Source of the DNA: Burkholderiales bacterium
Lineage (GTDB): Bacteria; Pseudomonadota; Gammaproteobacteria; Burkholderiales; Burkholderiaceae_C
Reading direction: 5' to 3'
Length of the DNA stretch: 64,000 nt
Assembly (NCBI GenBank): GCA_029268225.1
Contig: JAJUGJ010000003.1
Location: forward strand, 124,001 to 188,000
Position numbers and translations under genes: made by a program. Position 1 is the stretch's first letter. The number at the start of each line of letters is the position of its first letter. The notes below the pieces were generated by a model. That model was not told the origin of the DNA. It did no database searches and saw only the letters and a list, made by a program, of their open reading frames with translations. This document shows positions 36,382 to 44,384 of this stretch, piece by piece.

Positions 36382-37509
36382 ATGAGCGACATGCGTGAAG
36401 AGAACGACGACGAGATCAGCCTGCTGGACCTGGCCATCACCATCAAGCAAAACATCAAGCTGTTGGTGTTGGCGCCAGTGGCCGCCGGTGTGGTGGCTTT
36501 GGGCGGCAGCTTTTTGATTGCGCCCACGTTCACGGCCACCACCACGTTTCTGCAACCGCAGCAGCAGCAAAGCGCCGCTGCGGCCATGTTGCAGGGCCTG
36601 GGGGCTTTGGGTGGCTTGGCGGGCGCAGCAAGCGGTTTGAAGAACCCGGCTGACCAGTACGTGGCTTTTGTGAAGAGCCGCAGCGTGCAAGACGCCTTGG
36701 TCAAGCGTTTTGATTTGCAGAACCGCTACGACGCCGAACTGCATGAAGACGCGCTGCGAGCCTTGCAAGAAACGGCGCGCATCAGCGCTGGCAAGGACGG
36801 CTTGATCAAGGTGGAGGTAGACGACAAAGAGCCCGCGTTTGCCGCGCAGCTGGCCAATGCGCACGTGGACGAGTTGCGCAAGCTCTTGGAGCGTCTGGCT
36901 GTGACCGAAGCCCAGCAGCGTCGTGTGTTTTACGAAAAGCAGCTGGAGCAAACCAAGGCCAAGCTGGCTGAAGCACAGTCGGCCCTGCAGGGCAGCGGCA
37001 TCAACGAAGGCGCCTTGCGTGCCGAGCCGAAAATGGCTGCTGAAGCCTATGCCGCCCTGAAGGCGCAAGTGACAGCGGCCCAGGTGAAGTTGCAGTCCAT
37101 GCGCACCTACCTGACAGACCAGTCGCCCGAGTTCAAGGTGGCGCAGTCGGAGTTGGGTGCCCTGCAAGCGCAGTTGAGCAAGGCCGAATCGGCCAACAAT
37201 GCGGCTGCACAAGACAACTACATTGTCAAGTACCGCGATTTCAAATACCAGGAATCGCTGTTCGAGATGTTTGCCAAACAGTTTGAGTTGGCCAAGCTGG
37301 ATGAAGCCCGCGACGGTGCCCTGATTCAGGTGGTGGACGTGGCGCAGACGCCCGAGCGCAAATCGAAGCCCAAGAAGGCCATGATCGCGGTGTTGACCAC
37401 CTTGGGCACGGGCTTCGCGCTCTTGCTGTTTGTGTTTGCACGCCAGGCATGGCGCAATGGCATGCAAGATGCCGAGACGGCACAAAAGCTCAAACAGCTG
37501 GTGAAGTGA
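36382..37509 (+). CDS. wzz: Wzz-type chain-length determinant / co-polymerase
   Basis: A 375-residue PCP-family protein with an N-terminal membrane segment (IKLLVLAPVAAGVVALGGSF, about residues 30-50), a long periplasmic coiled-coil part, the proline-rich DVAQTPERKSKPKKA near 320, and a C-terminal membrane segment (MIAVLTTLGTGFALLLFVF). There is no tyrosine-kinase domain and no kinase gene nearby, so it looks more like an O-antigen-type Wzz than a capsule Wzc. AAGG lies 6 bases before the ATG. A bidirectional terminator follows. Confidence 0.88.
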   Translation: MSDMREENDDEISLLDLAITIKQNIKLLVLAPVAAGVVALGGSFLIAPTFTATTTFLQPQQQQSAAAAMLQGLGALGGLAGAASGLKNPADQYVAFVKSRSVQDALVKRFDLQNRYDAELHEDALRALQETARISAGKDGLIKVEVDDKEPAFAAQLANAHVDELRKLLERLAVTEAQQRRVFYEKQLEQTKAKLAEAQSALQGSGINEGALRAEPKMAAEAYAALKAQVTAAQVKLQSMRTYLTDQSPEFKVAQSELGALQAQLSKAESANNAAAQDNYIVKYRDFKYQESLFEMFAKQFELAKLDEARDGALIQVVDVAQTPERKSKPKKAMIAVLTTLGTGFALLLFVFARQAWRNGMQDAETAQKLKQLVK

Positions 37510-37513
37510 ATTG

Positions 37514-37539
37514 AAAAAGCGCCGCATGCGGCGCTTTTT
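37514..37539. terminator. Bidirectional Rho-independent terminator
   Basis: A perfect palindrome AAAAAGCGCCG-CATG-CGGCGCTTTTT lies between the convergent ends of wzz and the WecA-like gene. A-runs and T-runs flank the stem on both sides, so it can stop transcription from either strand. Confidence 0.9.
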
Positions 37540-37546
37540 GTTGCCC

Positions 37547-38671
37547 TCAATGTGGCTGAGCCGCACCCATGGTGGGCATGCGGGTCTCGTCTGCCGCCCA
37601 AAGCCTGCGGTGCACAGACACATACAGCGCCGTGATGAGCACAATGGTGCTGAAGTGCAGGGCCGCATGACCCGGTGTGGCAATGGCAACGAGTTGGCAC
37701 GCCCCCACAATGGCCCAGATTTTCACGCTGGTCAGCCCGTGGCTGAGCCAGTGAGGCAAGGCGCGGCGGGGCACCTTGTTTTTGAGCCATTTGTACAGCA
37801 ATTGGTGCATGTGCCCCATGTCTGGCAGCCCACTTGGCACCTTGTGGATGATGTGCCGACGGAACATGGAATAACACGTCTCCAGGACCGGATACAGGCA
37901 ACACAGCAGCGCCGTCCAGGACGAGATTTCAGGGTTGCGGGCCACCAGCAAAATGGCGCATTCGGCCAGCCAGAAGCCCGCCAGGTAGGCGCCGCCATCG
38001 CCCAGGAAAATCTTGCCGAACGGGTAGTTGAGCAGCATGAAGCCCACCAGCCCAGCAATACCCCAAAGGCACAGTTTGGTGACTACTGCGTCGCCATGCA
38101 GCCACGCCAGGGTGCCCAGCCCCGCGAGCATGATGCACACCGCACCACCCGCCAGGCCGTTGAGGCCATCGATGATGTTGACGGAATGGGTGATGCCGCC
38201 CACCACAAAAATGGTCAGCAAGATCGAAAGCAGGGGGATGTGCTCCAGCAGGGTGTCCAAACCCGGGGTGTCGGCATCGGGCATTTGAGCCCCCAGCAGC
38301 CACAGGGCCAAGGCGGCGGACACAAATGAACTGAGCAAGCGCGTGCGCACCGATACACGCTTGGTGAGGTCTTCGACAAAACCGGCCAGGAAAACAGGCA
38401 GGGCGCACACCAGAAGGGTCAGTGTGGTGGGGTAGCTGTTGCCGTGTGTGAGGTATCCACCGATGCCGGCCATGAGCAACCCGATGATCAACCCTAGCCC
38501 TCCGATGCGCGGCACGGGTTTGGCGTGCAGCTTTTGGGCGCCGCTCAGGTCGTGATCCAGGGAGTGCTTGCCGTGCCAGTGCTGGGTCAACACCACGAGC
38601 AGACACGCACCAAAACTGGCTCCCACAATCAGCAGCAGGCGCTCAAAGAGCAGGGGATCAGAAAGTGGCAT
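37547..38671 (-). CDS. WecA/WbpL-type polyprenyl-phosphate sugar-1-phosphate transferase
   Basis: A 374-residue integral membrane enzyme of the MraY/WecA family with about 10-11 membrane segments. Key motifs are KPVPRIGGLG near residue 48, GFVEDLTKRVSVRTRL near 97 (the acidic pair is Glu-Asp), NIIDGLNGLAGG near 165, and NYPFGKIFLGDGGAYLAGF near 215. It should start glycan assembly by placing a HexNAc-1-phosphate on undecaprenyl phosphate, and it is the only initiating enzyme visible in the window, so it probably serves the Wzx/Wzy system on the other strand. Confidence 0.9.
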   Translation of the reverse strand: MPLSDPLLFERLLLIVGASFGACLLVVLTQHWHGKHSLDHDLSGAQKLHAKPVPRIGGLGLIIGLLMAGIGGYLTHGNSYPTTLTLLVCALPVFLAGFVEDLTKRVSVRTRLLSSFVSAALALWLLGAQMPDADTPGLDTLLEHIPLLSILLTIFVVGGITHSVNIIDGLNGLAGGAVCIMLAGLGTLAWLHGDAVVTKLCLWGIAGLVGFMLLNYPFGKIFLGDGGAYLAGFWLAECAILLVARNPEISSWTALLCCLYPVLETCYSMFRRHIIHKVPSGLPDMGHMHQLLYKWLKNKVPRRALPHWLSHGLTSVKIWAIVGACQLVAIATPGHAALHFSTIVLITALYVSVHRRLWAADETRMPTMGAAQPH

Positions 38672-38732
38672 GGCGCTGGCAGAACATATCCGGTGCCCAT
38701 TCTAGTGCGATTGCGTCCGCAAACCTAGGGTT

Positions 38733-38753
38733 AACAAGCACCCTGTTGGGTGC
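38733..38753 (-). terminator. Possible terminator after yacG
   Basis: A 6-bp GC-rich stem (38738-38743 with 38748-38753, loop TGTT) lies about 35 bases beyond the yacG stop on the minus strand and is followed by TTGTT rather than a full T-run. It may end the pilBCD-coaE-zapD-yacG transcript. Confidence 0.4.
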
Positions 38754-38787
38754 ATGGCTTGACAGGCCGTTCGCCATCAGTTCCACA

Positions 38788-39003
38788 TCAGTCGGGAGCG
38801 TCTTCTGGGTTCGGCTTGGCTTCAACCCGATAGGCTTCGCTGGCCCAGGCACCCAGGTCAATCGCCTTGCAGCCTTTGCTGCAGAAAGGGCGGTAAGGGT
38901 TGTCGGTGCGGTAGGCGTGCATGACACCGCACGATGGGCAGCGCACCGTCAGCGGCTTGGCAGACGACGGCTCGGGTGGAGTGGGGGGCGTAAGCTGGGC
39001 CAT
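38788..39003 (-). CDS. yacG: DNA gyrase inhibitor YacG (zinc-binding)
   Basis: A 71-residue protein with four zinc-ligand cysteines (C22, C25, C41, C45) in VRCPSCG and RPFCSKGCKAIDLGAWASE, the diagnostic pattern of YacG. It binds GyrB and blocks gyrase. It is the last gene of the conserved pilB-pilC-pilD-coaE-zapD-yacG group, 7 bases after zapD. Confidence 0.93.
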   Translation of the reverse strand: MAQLTPPTPPEPSSAKPLTVRCPSCGVMHAYRTDNPYRPFCSKGCKAIDLGAWASEAYRVEAKPNPEDAPD

Positions 39004-39010
39004 GGAGGGG

Positions 39011-39769
39011 TCAGGCGCAGAGGGTCAGTTCAAAGCCCGCGTCGGTATCTTGGGCCATTTTCAGCTTACCGTCGGCATCGGGGCGCATCAGGCGGATGGA
39101 GACGAGCAGGCGGTTGGCGCTGATTTCGGGGATCAAGCCCAGAGCCGGATCGATGCGCAGGCGCAGCAACTGGTAGTTGCGGTTTTCTTTGAGGCTTTGC
39201 TGGTATTGGCCGTTGGGTGCCGCCACCATGTGGGGGTGCCCGGCGTCGCGCAGCAAGCCCAGCATCACCTTGAGGGCTTCGGCCAGCGGGCTGAGGGTGT
39301 GGGCCCAGCGCTGCACATCGGCTTGGCGCTTGGCGGCTGGTTCGTGCTGCCAGGCGTAGTAGGCGGGCAGGTCAAACTCGCAGGTGCCACCCGGAATGCT
39401 GACGCGGCTGCGGATGCTCATCAGCCAGTCGTTGGCGGCCAAGGCCTGTCCGGCTTTGCCTTGCAGTTGATTGAGGCCGTTGTGCGCGTGCTCGATGCGG
39501 CCCAACACGTCGTCCAGAATGCGCTCTTCGATGGCGGGGTTGCCGCGGTAGCTCATGAACTGCGCTTTGTAGCGGTCGAGGTCGCGCAGCACGTCGCTTT
39601 TGAGGTCGGCACGTGAGGCCACGTCCATGACTTCGAAGATGGTGGACAGTGCGTAGTGATGGTCCACCGGGTCTTCGCGGTGCATCAGGATGCCCAGGCG
39701 GTCGAAGAGGTGTTCAAGGCGCAGCATGGTGCGAATGCTTTCACCGAACGGGTATTCGTAGAGGATCAA
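39011..39769 (-). CDS. zapD: Cell division protein ZapD
   Basis: A 252-residue cytoplasmic protein that cross-links FtsZ filaments. It begins ILYEYPFGESIRTMLRLEHLF, the conserved N-terminus, and includes SRVSIPGGTCEFDLPAYYAW near residue 125 and a C-terminal beta domain (ISANRLLVSIRLM). The start lies 4 bases after the coaE stop, between coaE and yacG as in other beta- and gammaproteobacteria. Confidence 0.95.
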   Translation of the reverse strand: MILYEYPFGESIRTMLRLEHLFDRLGILMHREDPVDHHYALSTIFEVMDVASRADLKSDVLRDLDRYKAQFMSYRGNPAIEERILDDVLGRIEHAHNGLNQLQGKAGQALAANDWLMSIRSRVSIPGGTCEFDLPAYYAWQHEPAAKRQADVQRWAHTLSPLAEALKVMLGLLRDAGHPHMVAAPNGQYQQSLKENRNYQLLRLRIDPALGLIPEISANRLLVSIRLMRPDADGKLKMAQDTDAGFELTLCA

Positions 39770-39773
39770 CGCT

Positions 39774-40421
39774 TCACCTGATGCTGTTTTGTCTCACGGA
39801 GGCCTGATTGTTCCATATGCACCATAGCTTCTCGACCTCGGCGCGAAGTTCAGGCAGGCTCAGGCCCTCGTTGAGGATGATGTGATCGGCCAGGGCGCGG
39901 CGGGTTTCGCGTTGCGCCTGCTTGGCCAACACGGCTTCGATGGCCTCGCGGGGCCAGCCGGAGCGCACCATGACGCGGGCGATCTGTGTTTCGGGCTCGC
40001 AGTCGACCACGAGGATGCGGTCGACCTTGTCTTTCCACTTGCGGCCAGACTCGGCGAGCAAGGGGACGTCGTAGATGATGTGTTGGTCTGGCATGGCCAG
40101 GCTGGCGTGCTGATCGGCGTGCAGGCCGATCAAGGGGTGCAAGATGGCTTCGAGCCGGGCCAGGGCCGATGGGTCGGTGAAGGCCAGTTCGCGCATGCGG
40201 GCGCGGTCCATGGCGCCGCTGGGCTCGATGAAGGCTTCACCAAACTGCTGTGCGATGTGCGGGATGGCCGCGCCTCCGGGGGCGGTCAGCGAGCGAGAGA
40301 TGGCGTCGGTGTCGACCAGGTGGGCGCCCAGCGCCACCAGCATCTGGCTGACCGTGGATTTGCCGCTGCCGATGCCGCCGGTGAGCCCGACGGTGAGGCG
40401 CCGAGGCGACTGAGAGGCCAT
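39774..40421 (-). CDS. coaE: Dephospho-CoA kinase
   Basis: A 215-residue P-loop kinase for the last step of coenzyme A synthesis. Walker A is GGIGSGKST near residues 14-22, followed by LVDTDAISR with the conserved Asp, and [10 protein letters not shown] near residue 117. The ATG at 40421 overlaps the pilD stop (TGATG); a TTG three codons earlier is less likely. Confidence 0.95.
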   Translation of the reverse strand: MASQSPRRLTVGLTGGIGSGKSTVSQMLVALGAHLVDTDAISRSLTAPGGAAIPHIAQQFGEAFIEPSGAMDRARMRELAFTDPSALARLEAILHPLIGLHADQHASLAMPDQHIIYDVPLLAESGRKWKDKVDRILVVDCEPETQIARVMVRSGWPREAIEAVLAKQAQRETRRALADHIILNEGLSLPELRAEVEKLWCIWNNQASVRQNSIR

Positions 40422-41320
40422 CAGGCCCAACCCAGCCAGCCCAGGACGCGTGCCGAGCCAGCCAGCGCGACCACGAGGCCCGCACCTGCGAGGAAGGGGC
40501 CGTAAGGCACGTACACGCCCTCACGCAGCTGGCTGCTGAGCTTCATGCCGATGCCGATGACGGCGCCGATGATGGACGAGCCCAGCACGATGGGCAGGAT
40601 CATTTGCCAGCCCAGCCAGGCGCCGAGGGCGGCGAGCAGCTTGAAGTCACCGTAACCCATGCCTTCTTTGCCGGTGGTGAGCTTGAACAGCCAGTACACC
40701 GACCACAGCGACATGTAGCCCGCGACGGCACCCCACAGCGCCTCGTTCAAGGGCAGGTTCCAGCCCAGTCCGGCGATGACCAGGCCGGCCCAGAGCAGGG
40801 GCAGGGTGATGCTGTCGGGCAGGATGGTGGTGTCCCAGTCAATGGCCGATGCCGCCACCAGGGCCGCCACAAAGCCGCACCACAGCAGCGTGGTGGGCTG
40901 GTTGCCAAAGCGCCAGGCGCAGGCCGCAAACAGGGCGGCGGTGGCCAGTTCGATGAAGGGGTAGCGCAGCGAAATGCGCGTGCCGCAGGAAGAGCATTTG
41001 CCGCGCAATGCCAGCCAGCTGATCACGGGGATGTTTTCATACCAGCGGATGGCATGACCGCATGATGGGCAGCGGGAGGCTGGCTTGGAGAGGCTGAGGG
41101 CGGGCGCGCCCTCCGAAGCTGGCTCGCCTTTGGCGGCTGACTCGGCATCGGGCAGGCCCAGAACGGACCGGGCCTCGGCCTGCCACTGCTGCTCCATCAT
41201 TTTGGGCATGCGGTGGATGACCACGTTGAGAAAGCTGCCCACGCACAGGCCCAGGATGCCCAGCCCCCAGGGCGTGAGCACCACATTGGTCAGAAACGAC
41301 CACAGCAAATCAACATCCAT
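40421..41320 (-). CDS. pilD: Prepilin peptidase / N-methyltransferase
   Basis: A 299-residue polytopic membrane protease that cleaves and methylates type IV prepilins. The zinc site has two CxxC pairs (CPSCGHAI near residue 84 and CSSCGTRI near 109), and the two catalytic aspartates lie in [11 protein letters not shown] and [15 protein letters not shown] low-complexity stretch ([18 protein letters not shown]) extends the cytoplasmic loop. It is the third gene of pilBCD. Confidence 0.95.
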   Translation of the reverse strand: MDVDLLWSFLTNVVLTPWGLGILGLCVGSFLNVVIHRMPKMMEQQWQAEARSVLGLPDAESAAKGEPASEGAPALSLSKPASRCPSCGHAIRWYENIPVISWLALRGKCSSCGTRISLRYPFIELATAALFAACAWRFGNQPTTLLWCGFVAALVAASAIDWDTTILPDSITLPLLWAGLVIAGLGWNLPLNEALWGAVAGYMSLWSVYWLFKLTTGKEGMGYGDFKLLAALGAWLGWQMILPIVLGSSIIGAVIGIGMKLSSQLREGVYVPYGPFLAGAGLVVALAGSARVLGWLGWA

Positions 41321-41326
41321 GAGCGA

Positions 41327-42544
41327 TCAAACCACTTGGCCGAGCTTGAAGATGGGCAGGTACATCGACACGACGATGCCGCCGATGATGGTGCCCAGAA
41401 TCACGATGATGAAAGGCTCCATCAGGCTGGACAGCGCCTTGACGGCTTCGTCCACTTCTTCTTCGTAAAAGTCGGCGGCCTTGCCCAGCATGTGGTCGAG
41501 CGAACCCGATTCTTCACCGATGGAGCTCATCTGCATGACCATCACGGGGAACAGGTTGACGTTCTGCATCGCCGTGGTGAGGCTGGTGCCGGTGGAAACG
41601 TCTTTCTGGATCTGCTCCGTGGCTTCGGCAAACACGGCGTTGCCAGAGGCGCCACCCACCGAGTCGAGGGCTTCGACCAAGGGCACGCCGGCGGCAAACA
41701 TGGTGGACAAGGTGCGCGTCCAGCGGGCGACGGCCGATTTGAACATCAGGTCACCGAACACCGGGATCTTGAGCAACAGGCGGTCCATGGCCTTTTGCAT
41801 GGGCACGGAGCGCTTCCAGCTTTCGAGGAAGAAGTAAATGCCGCCCCCGATGATGCCGAAAATGGCCCACCAGTAAGAGACGAAGAACTCGGACATGGCC
41901 ATCACCATCAAGGTGGGGGCGGGCAGGTCGGCACCGAAGGAGGTAAAGACCTGTTTGAACGCCGGGATCACGAAGATCATGATGACGGCCACCACCACGA
42001 AGGCCACAACCAGCACGGCGATGGGGTAGGTGAGCGCCGACTTGATCTTTTGCTTGATGGCGATGGTTTTTTCCTGGTACGTGGCCAGGCGTTCGAGCAG
42101 GGTTTCCAGGATACCGGCGGCTTCACCGGCCTCGACGAGGTTGCAGTACAGGGCGTCGAAGTACAGGGGATGCTTGCGGAACGAGGCCGACAGGCTGGTA
42201 CCGGTTTCCACGTCTCCGCGGATGTCGGCCAGCAGCTTGGTGACGCGCGGGTTGGTGCTGCCGCGGCCCACGATGTCGAAGGCTTGAAGCAAGGGGACAC
42301 CGGCCTTCATCATGGTGGCCAGCTGGCGCGTGAAGATGGCAATGTCCTTGCCCTTGATGGAGCTGCCGCCCGAGGTGCGACGCTTCTTGACCTTCTGGAC
42401 CAAGATGCCCTGACGACGCAAGGTGGCTCCGACCACGGCTTCCCCCCCGGCGCGCATTTCACCCCGGACGATCTTGCCGTTGCGGTCTTTGCCTTCCCAT
42501 TCGAAGGCGAACTCTTGCGGTTTCTTGGCAGGTGCCGTGGCCAT
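41327..42544 (-). CDS. pilC: Type IV pilus inner-membrane platform protein PilC
   Basis: A 405-residue T2SF-type platform protein with two repeated cytoplasmic domains and about three membrane segments. It starts with the basic EFAFEWEGKDRNGK, and both halves contain the family pattern (IAIFTRQLATMMKAGVPLLQA and VARWTRTLSTMFAAGVPLVEA). It couples the PilB ATPase to pilus assembly. It lies 31 bases after pilB and 6 bases before pilD. Confidence 0.95.
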   Translation of the reverse strand: MATAPAKKPQEFAFEWEGKDRNGKIVRGEMRAGGEAVVGATLRRQGILVQKVKKRRTSGGSSIKGKDIAIFTRQLATMMKAGVPLLQAFDIVGRGSTNPRVTKLLADIRGDVETGTSLSASFRKHPLYFDALYCNLVEAGEAAGILETLLERLATYQEKTIAIKQKIKSALTYPIAVLVVAFVVVAVIMIFVIPAFKQVFTSFGADLPAPTLMVMAMSEFFVSYWWAIFGIIGGGIYFFLESWKRSVPMQKAMDRLLLKIPVFGDLMFKSAVARWTRTLSTMFAAGVPLVEALDSVGGASGNAVFAEATEQIQKDVSTGTSLTTAMQNVNLFPVMVMQMSSIGEESGSLDHMLGKAADFYEEEVDEAVKALSSLMEPFIIVILGTIIGGIVVSMYLPIFKLGQVV

Positions 42545-42575
42545 GTGTCAGGACTCCGTGTCGATATCGTGGGTT

Positions 42576-44300
42576 TTATTCGTTGGTGACCGCAATGACC
42601 TCTTCCAGAGAGGTGACACCTGCGCGCACTTTGACCAGACCCGATTCCCGCAAGTCTCGCACGCCTTCTGCCTTGGCTTGCTTGGCAATATCCATAGCTG
42701 TGCCTTGCGAGAGAATGATCCGTTGTATTTCCTCACTGATCGGCATGACTTGGTAAATGCCGACACGTCCTTTGTAACCGTTGTTACAAGATGAGCATCC
42801 GACGGCCTTGTAGGGTTTCCAACTGCCGTCCAGATCGGATTCTTTGTAACCCGCACGCAGCAAGGCTTCACGGGGATAGTCTGCCGGCACTTTGCAGTTT
42901 TCGCAAAGTTTGCGCGCCAGACGCTGGGCGGTGATCAAAATGACCGACGAGGCGATGTTGAACGGCGCCACGCCCATGTTCATCAGGCGGGTGAGGGTGC
43001 CGGGCGCATCGTTGGTGTGCAGGGTGGACATGACCATGTGACCAGTCTGCGCGGCCTTGATGGCGATGTCGGCGGTTTCGAGGTCACGGATTTCACCGAC
43101 CATGATGATGTCGGGATCCTGACGCAGGAAGGCTTTGAGCGCGGTGGAGAAGTTCAGCCCCGCTCGGTCGTTCACGTTGACCTGGTTGATGCCTGGCAGG
43201 TTGATTTCAGCCGGGTCCTCGACCGTAGAGATGTTGACGCCCGGTTGATTGAGGATGTTCAGGCAGGTGTAGAGCGAGACGGTCTTACCGGAGCCGGTGG
43301 GGCCGGTGACCAGCACCATGCCGTAGGGGCGTCCGATGGCCGCAAGCAGGCGCTCTTTTTCGGCGGGCTCGTAGCCGAGGGCCTCGATCCCGAGCTTGGC
43401 ACTGGACGGATCCAGAATACGGATCACGATCTTTTCGCCAAACAGCGTGGGCAGGGTGCTGACCCGGAAGTCAATGGCCTTGTTGCCGAACTTGAGCTTC
43501 ATGCGGCCGTCTTGAGGCACGCGTTTTTCGGCAATGTCGAGTTTGGAGATGACCTTGATGCGGGACGCCAGCTTTTCCTTGATGGCGATGGGCGGCTGGG
43601 TGACTTCGCGCAGTTCGCCGTCGACGCGAAAGCGCACGCGGTAGTTGTATTCGTAGGGCTCGAAGTGGAGGTCGGAGGCGCGGGCGTTGATCGCGTCGAT
43701 CAGCATCTTCTGGAGGAAGCGCACCACGGGCGCGTCTTCCACCTCGGCGGCCATGTCGGGGGAGTCTTGCTGCGCCGTGCCGGTGTCTTCGGTGACGTCA
43801 AACTCGAAGTCGCTGGAGGCGAGTGCGGCCAGTTGCTCTTGTGCGCTGGCCGTGCTGCCTTCGAGCATCTTGAGCAGCTTGTCGTGCTCGACGATGATCC
43901 ACTCGGGGTTGAGTTGGGTGGCGAACTTGATGCGCTCGACGGCTTCCTGATTGGTGGGGTCGGAGGCAGCGACGAACAGGCGGTTGCCGCGCTTGGACAG
44001 CGCCAGGACCTGGTATTGCGACGAGAGCTTGTTGTCGATGATGCCCTTGGGCAGGCGCTGCACATCGAGGGCCGAAAGGTCCACCACCGGGACCGACAGG
44101 GCCTTGGAGAGGGTTTGGGCCAGCGCACTGGCCGTGAGCTTGCCACTGCTGACCACGGCGTGGACAAAACTGCTCTTTTGTTCCTTGGCGGTTTTGGCCA
44201 AGGCGTCGGCTTCCACGCTGTCGAGCTTGCCAGCATTGACCAAGACACGGGCCACACCGGTGAGGTGTCCTGGGGATTCTGCGAGGATGGAGTCGGCCAT
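42576..44300 (-). CDS. pilB: Type IV pilus assembly ATPase PilB
   Basis: A 574-residue GspE/PilB ATPase. An N-terminal MshEN domain (residues ~10-150) of the kind known to bind c-di-GMP in relatives comes first. The motor domain follows with Walker A GPTGSGKTVSLY near 333, Asp box, Walker B DIIMVGEIRDLETAD near 398, and the His box. A zinc-type set of cysteines is seen in CENCKVPADYP and GCSSCNNGYKGR near the end. The ATG at 44300 is preferred to a TTG three codons upstream. Confidence 0.95.
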   Translation of the reverse strand: MADSILAESPGHLTGVARVLVNAGKLDSVEADALAKTAKEQKSSFVHAVVSSGKLTASALAQTLSKALSVPVVDLSALDVQRLPKGIIDNKLSSQYQVLALSKRGNRLFVAASDPTNQEAVERIKFATQLNPEWIIVEHDKLLKMLEGSTASAQEQLAALASSDFEFDVTEDTGTAQQDSPDMAAEVEDAPVVRFLQKMLIDAINARASDLHFEPYEYNYRVRFRVDGELREVTQPPIAIKEKLASRIKVISKLDIAEKRVPQDGRMKLKFGNKAIDFRVSTLPTLFGEKIVIRILDPSSAKLGIEALGYEPAEKERLLAAIGRPYGMVLVTGPTGSGKTVSLYTCLNILNQPGVNISTVEDPAEINLPGINQVNVNDRAGLNFSTALKAFLRQDPDIIMVGEIRDLETADIAIKAAQTGHMVMSTLHTNDAPGTLTRLMNMGVAPFNIASSVILITAQRLARKLCENCKVPADYPREALLRAGYKESDLDGSWKPYKAVGCSSCNNGYKGRVGIYQVMPISEEIQRIILSQGTAMDIAKQAKAEGVRDLRESGLVKVRAGVTSLEEVIAVTNE

Positions 44301-44384
44301 GGGTGTCAATGAAGCTATTTACTTCTCGGAAGTTCGCACTCAGACTTTAAACGATAGATAAGCGCGATTGGGTCCCCAAAGCGT

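Noticed and set aside
43017-44312. Long plus-strand frame opposite pilB
   Set aside because: pilB is clear on the minus strand; the antisense product has shadow-type composition and no motif.
44301-44384. Possible sigma-54 promoter before pilB
   Set aside because: No GG-N10-GC pair with the right surrounding bases was found in the short gap.
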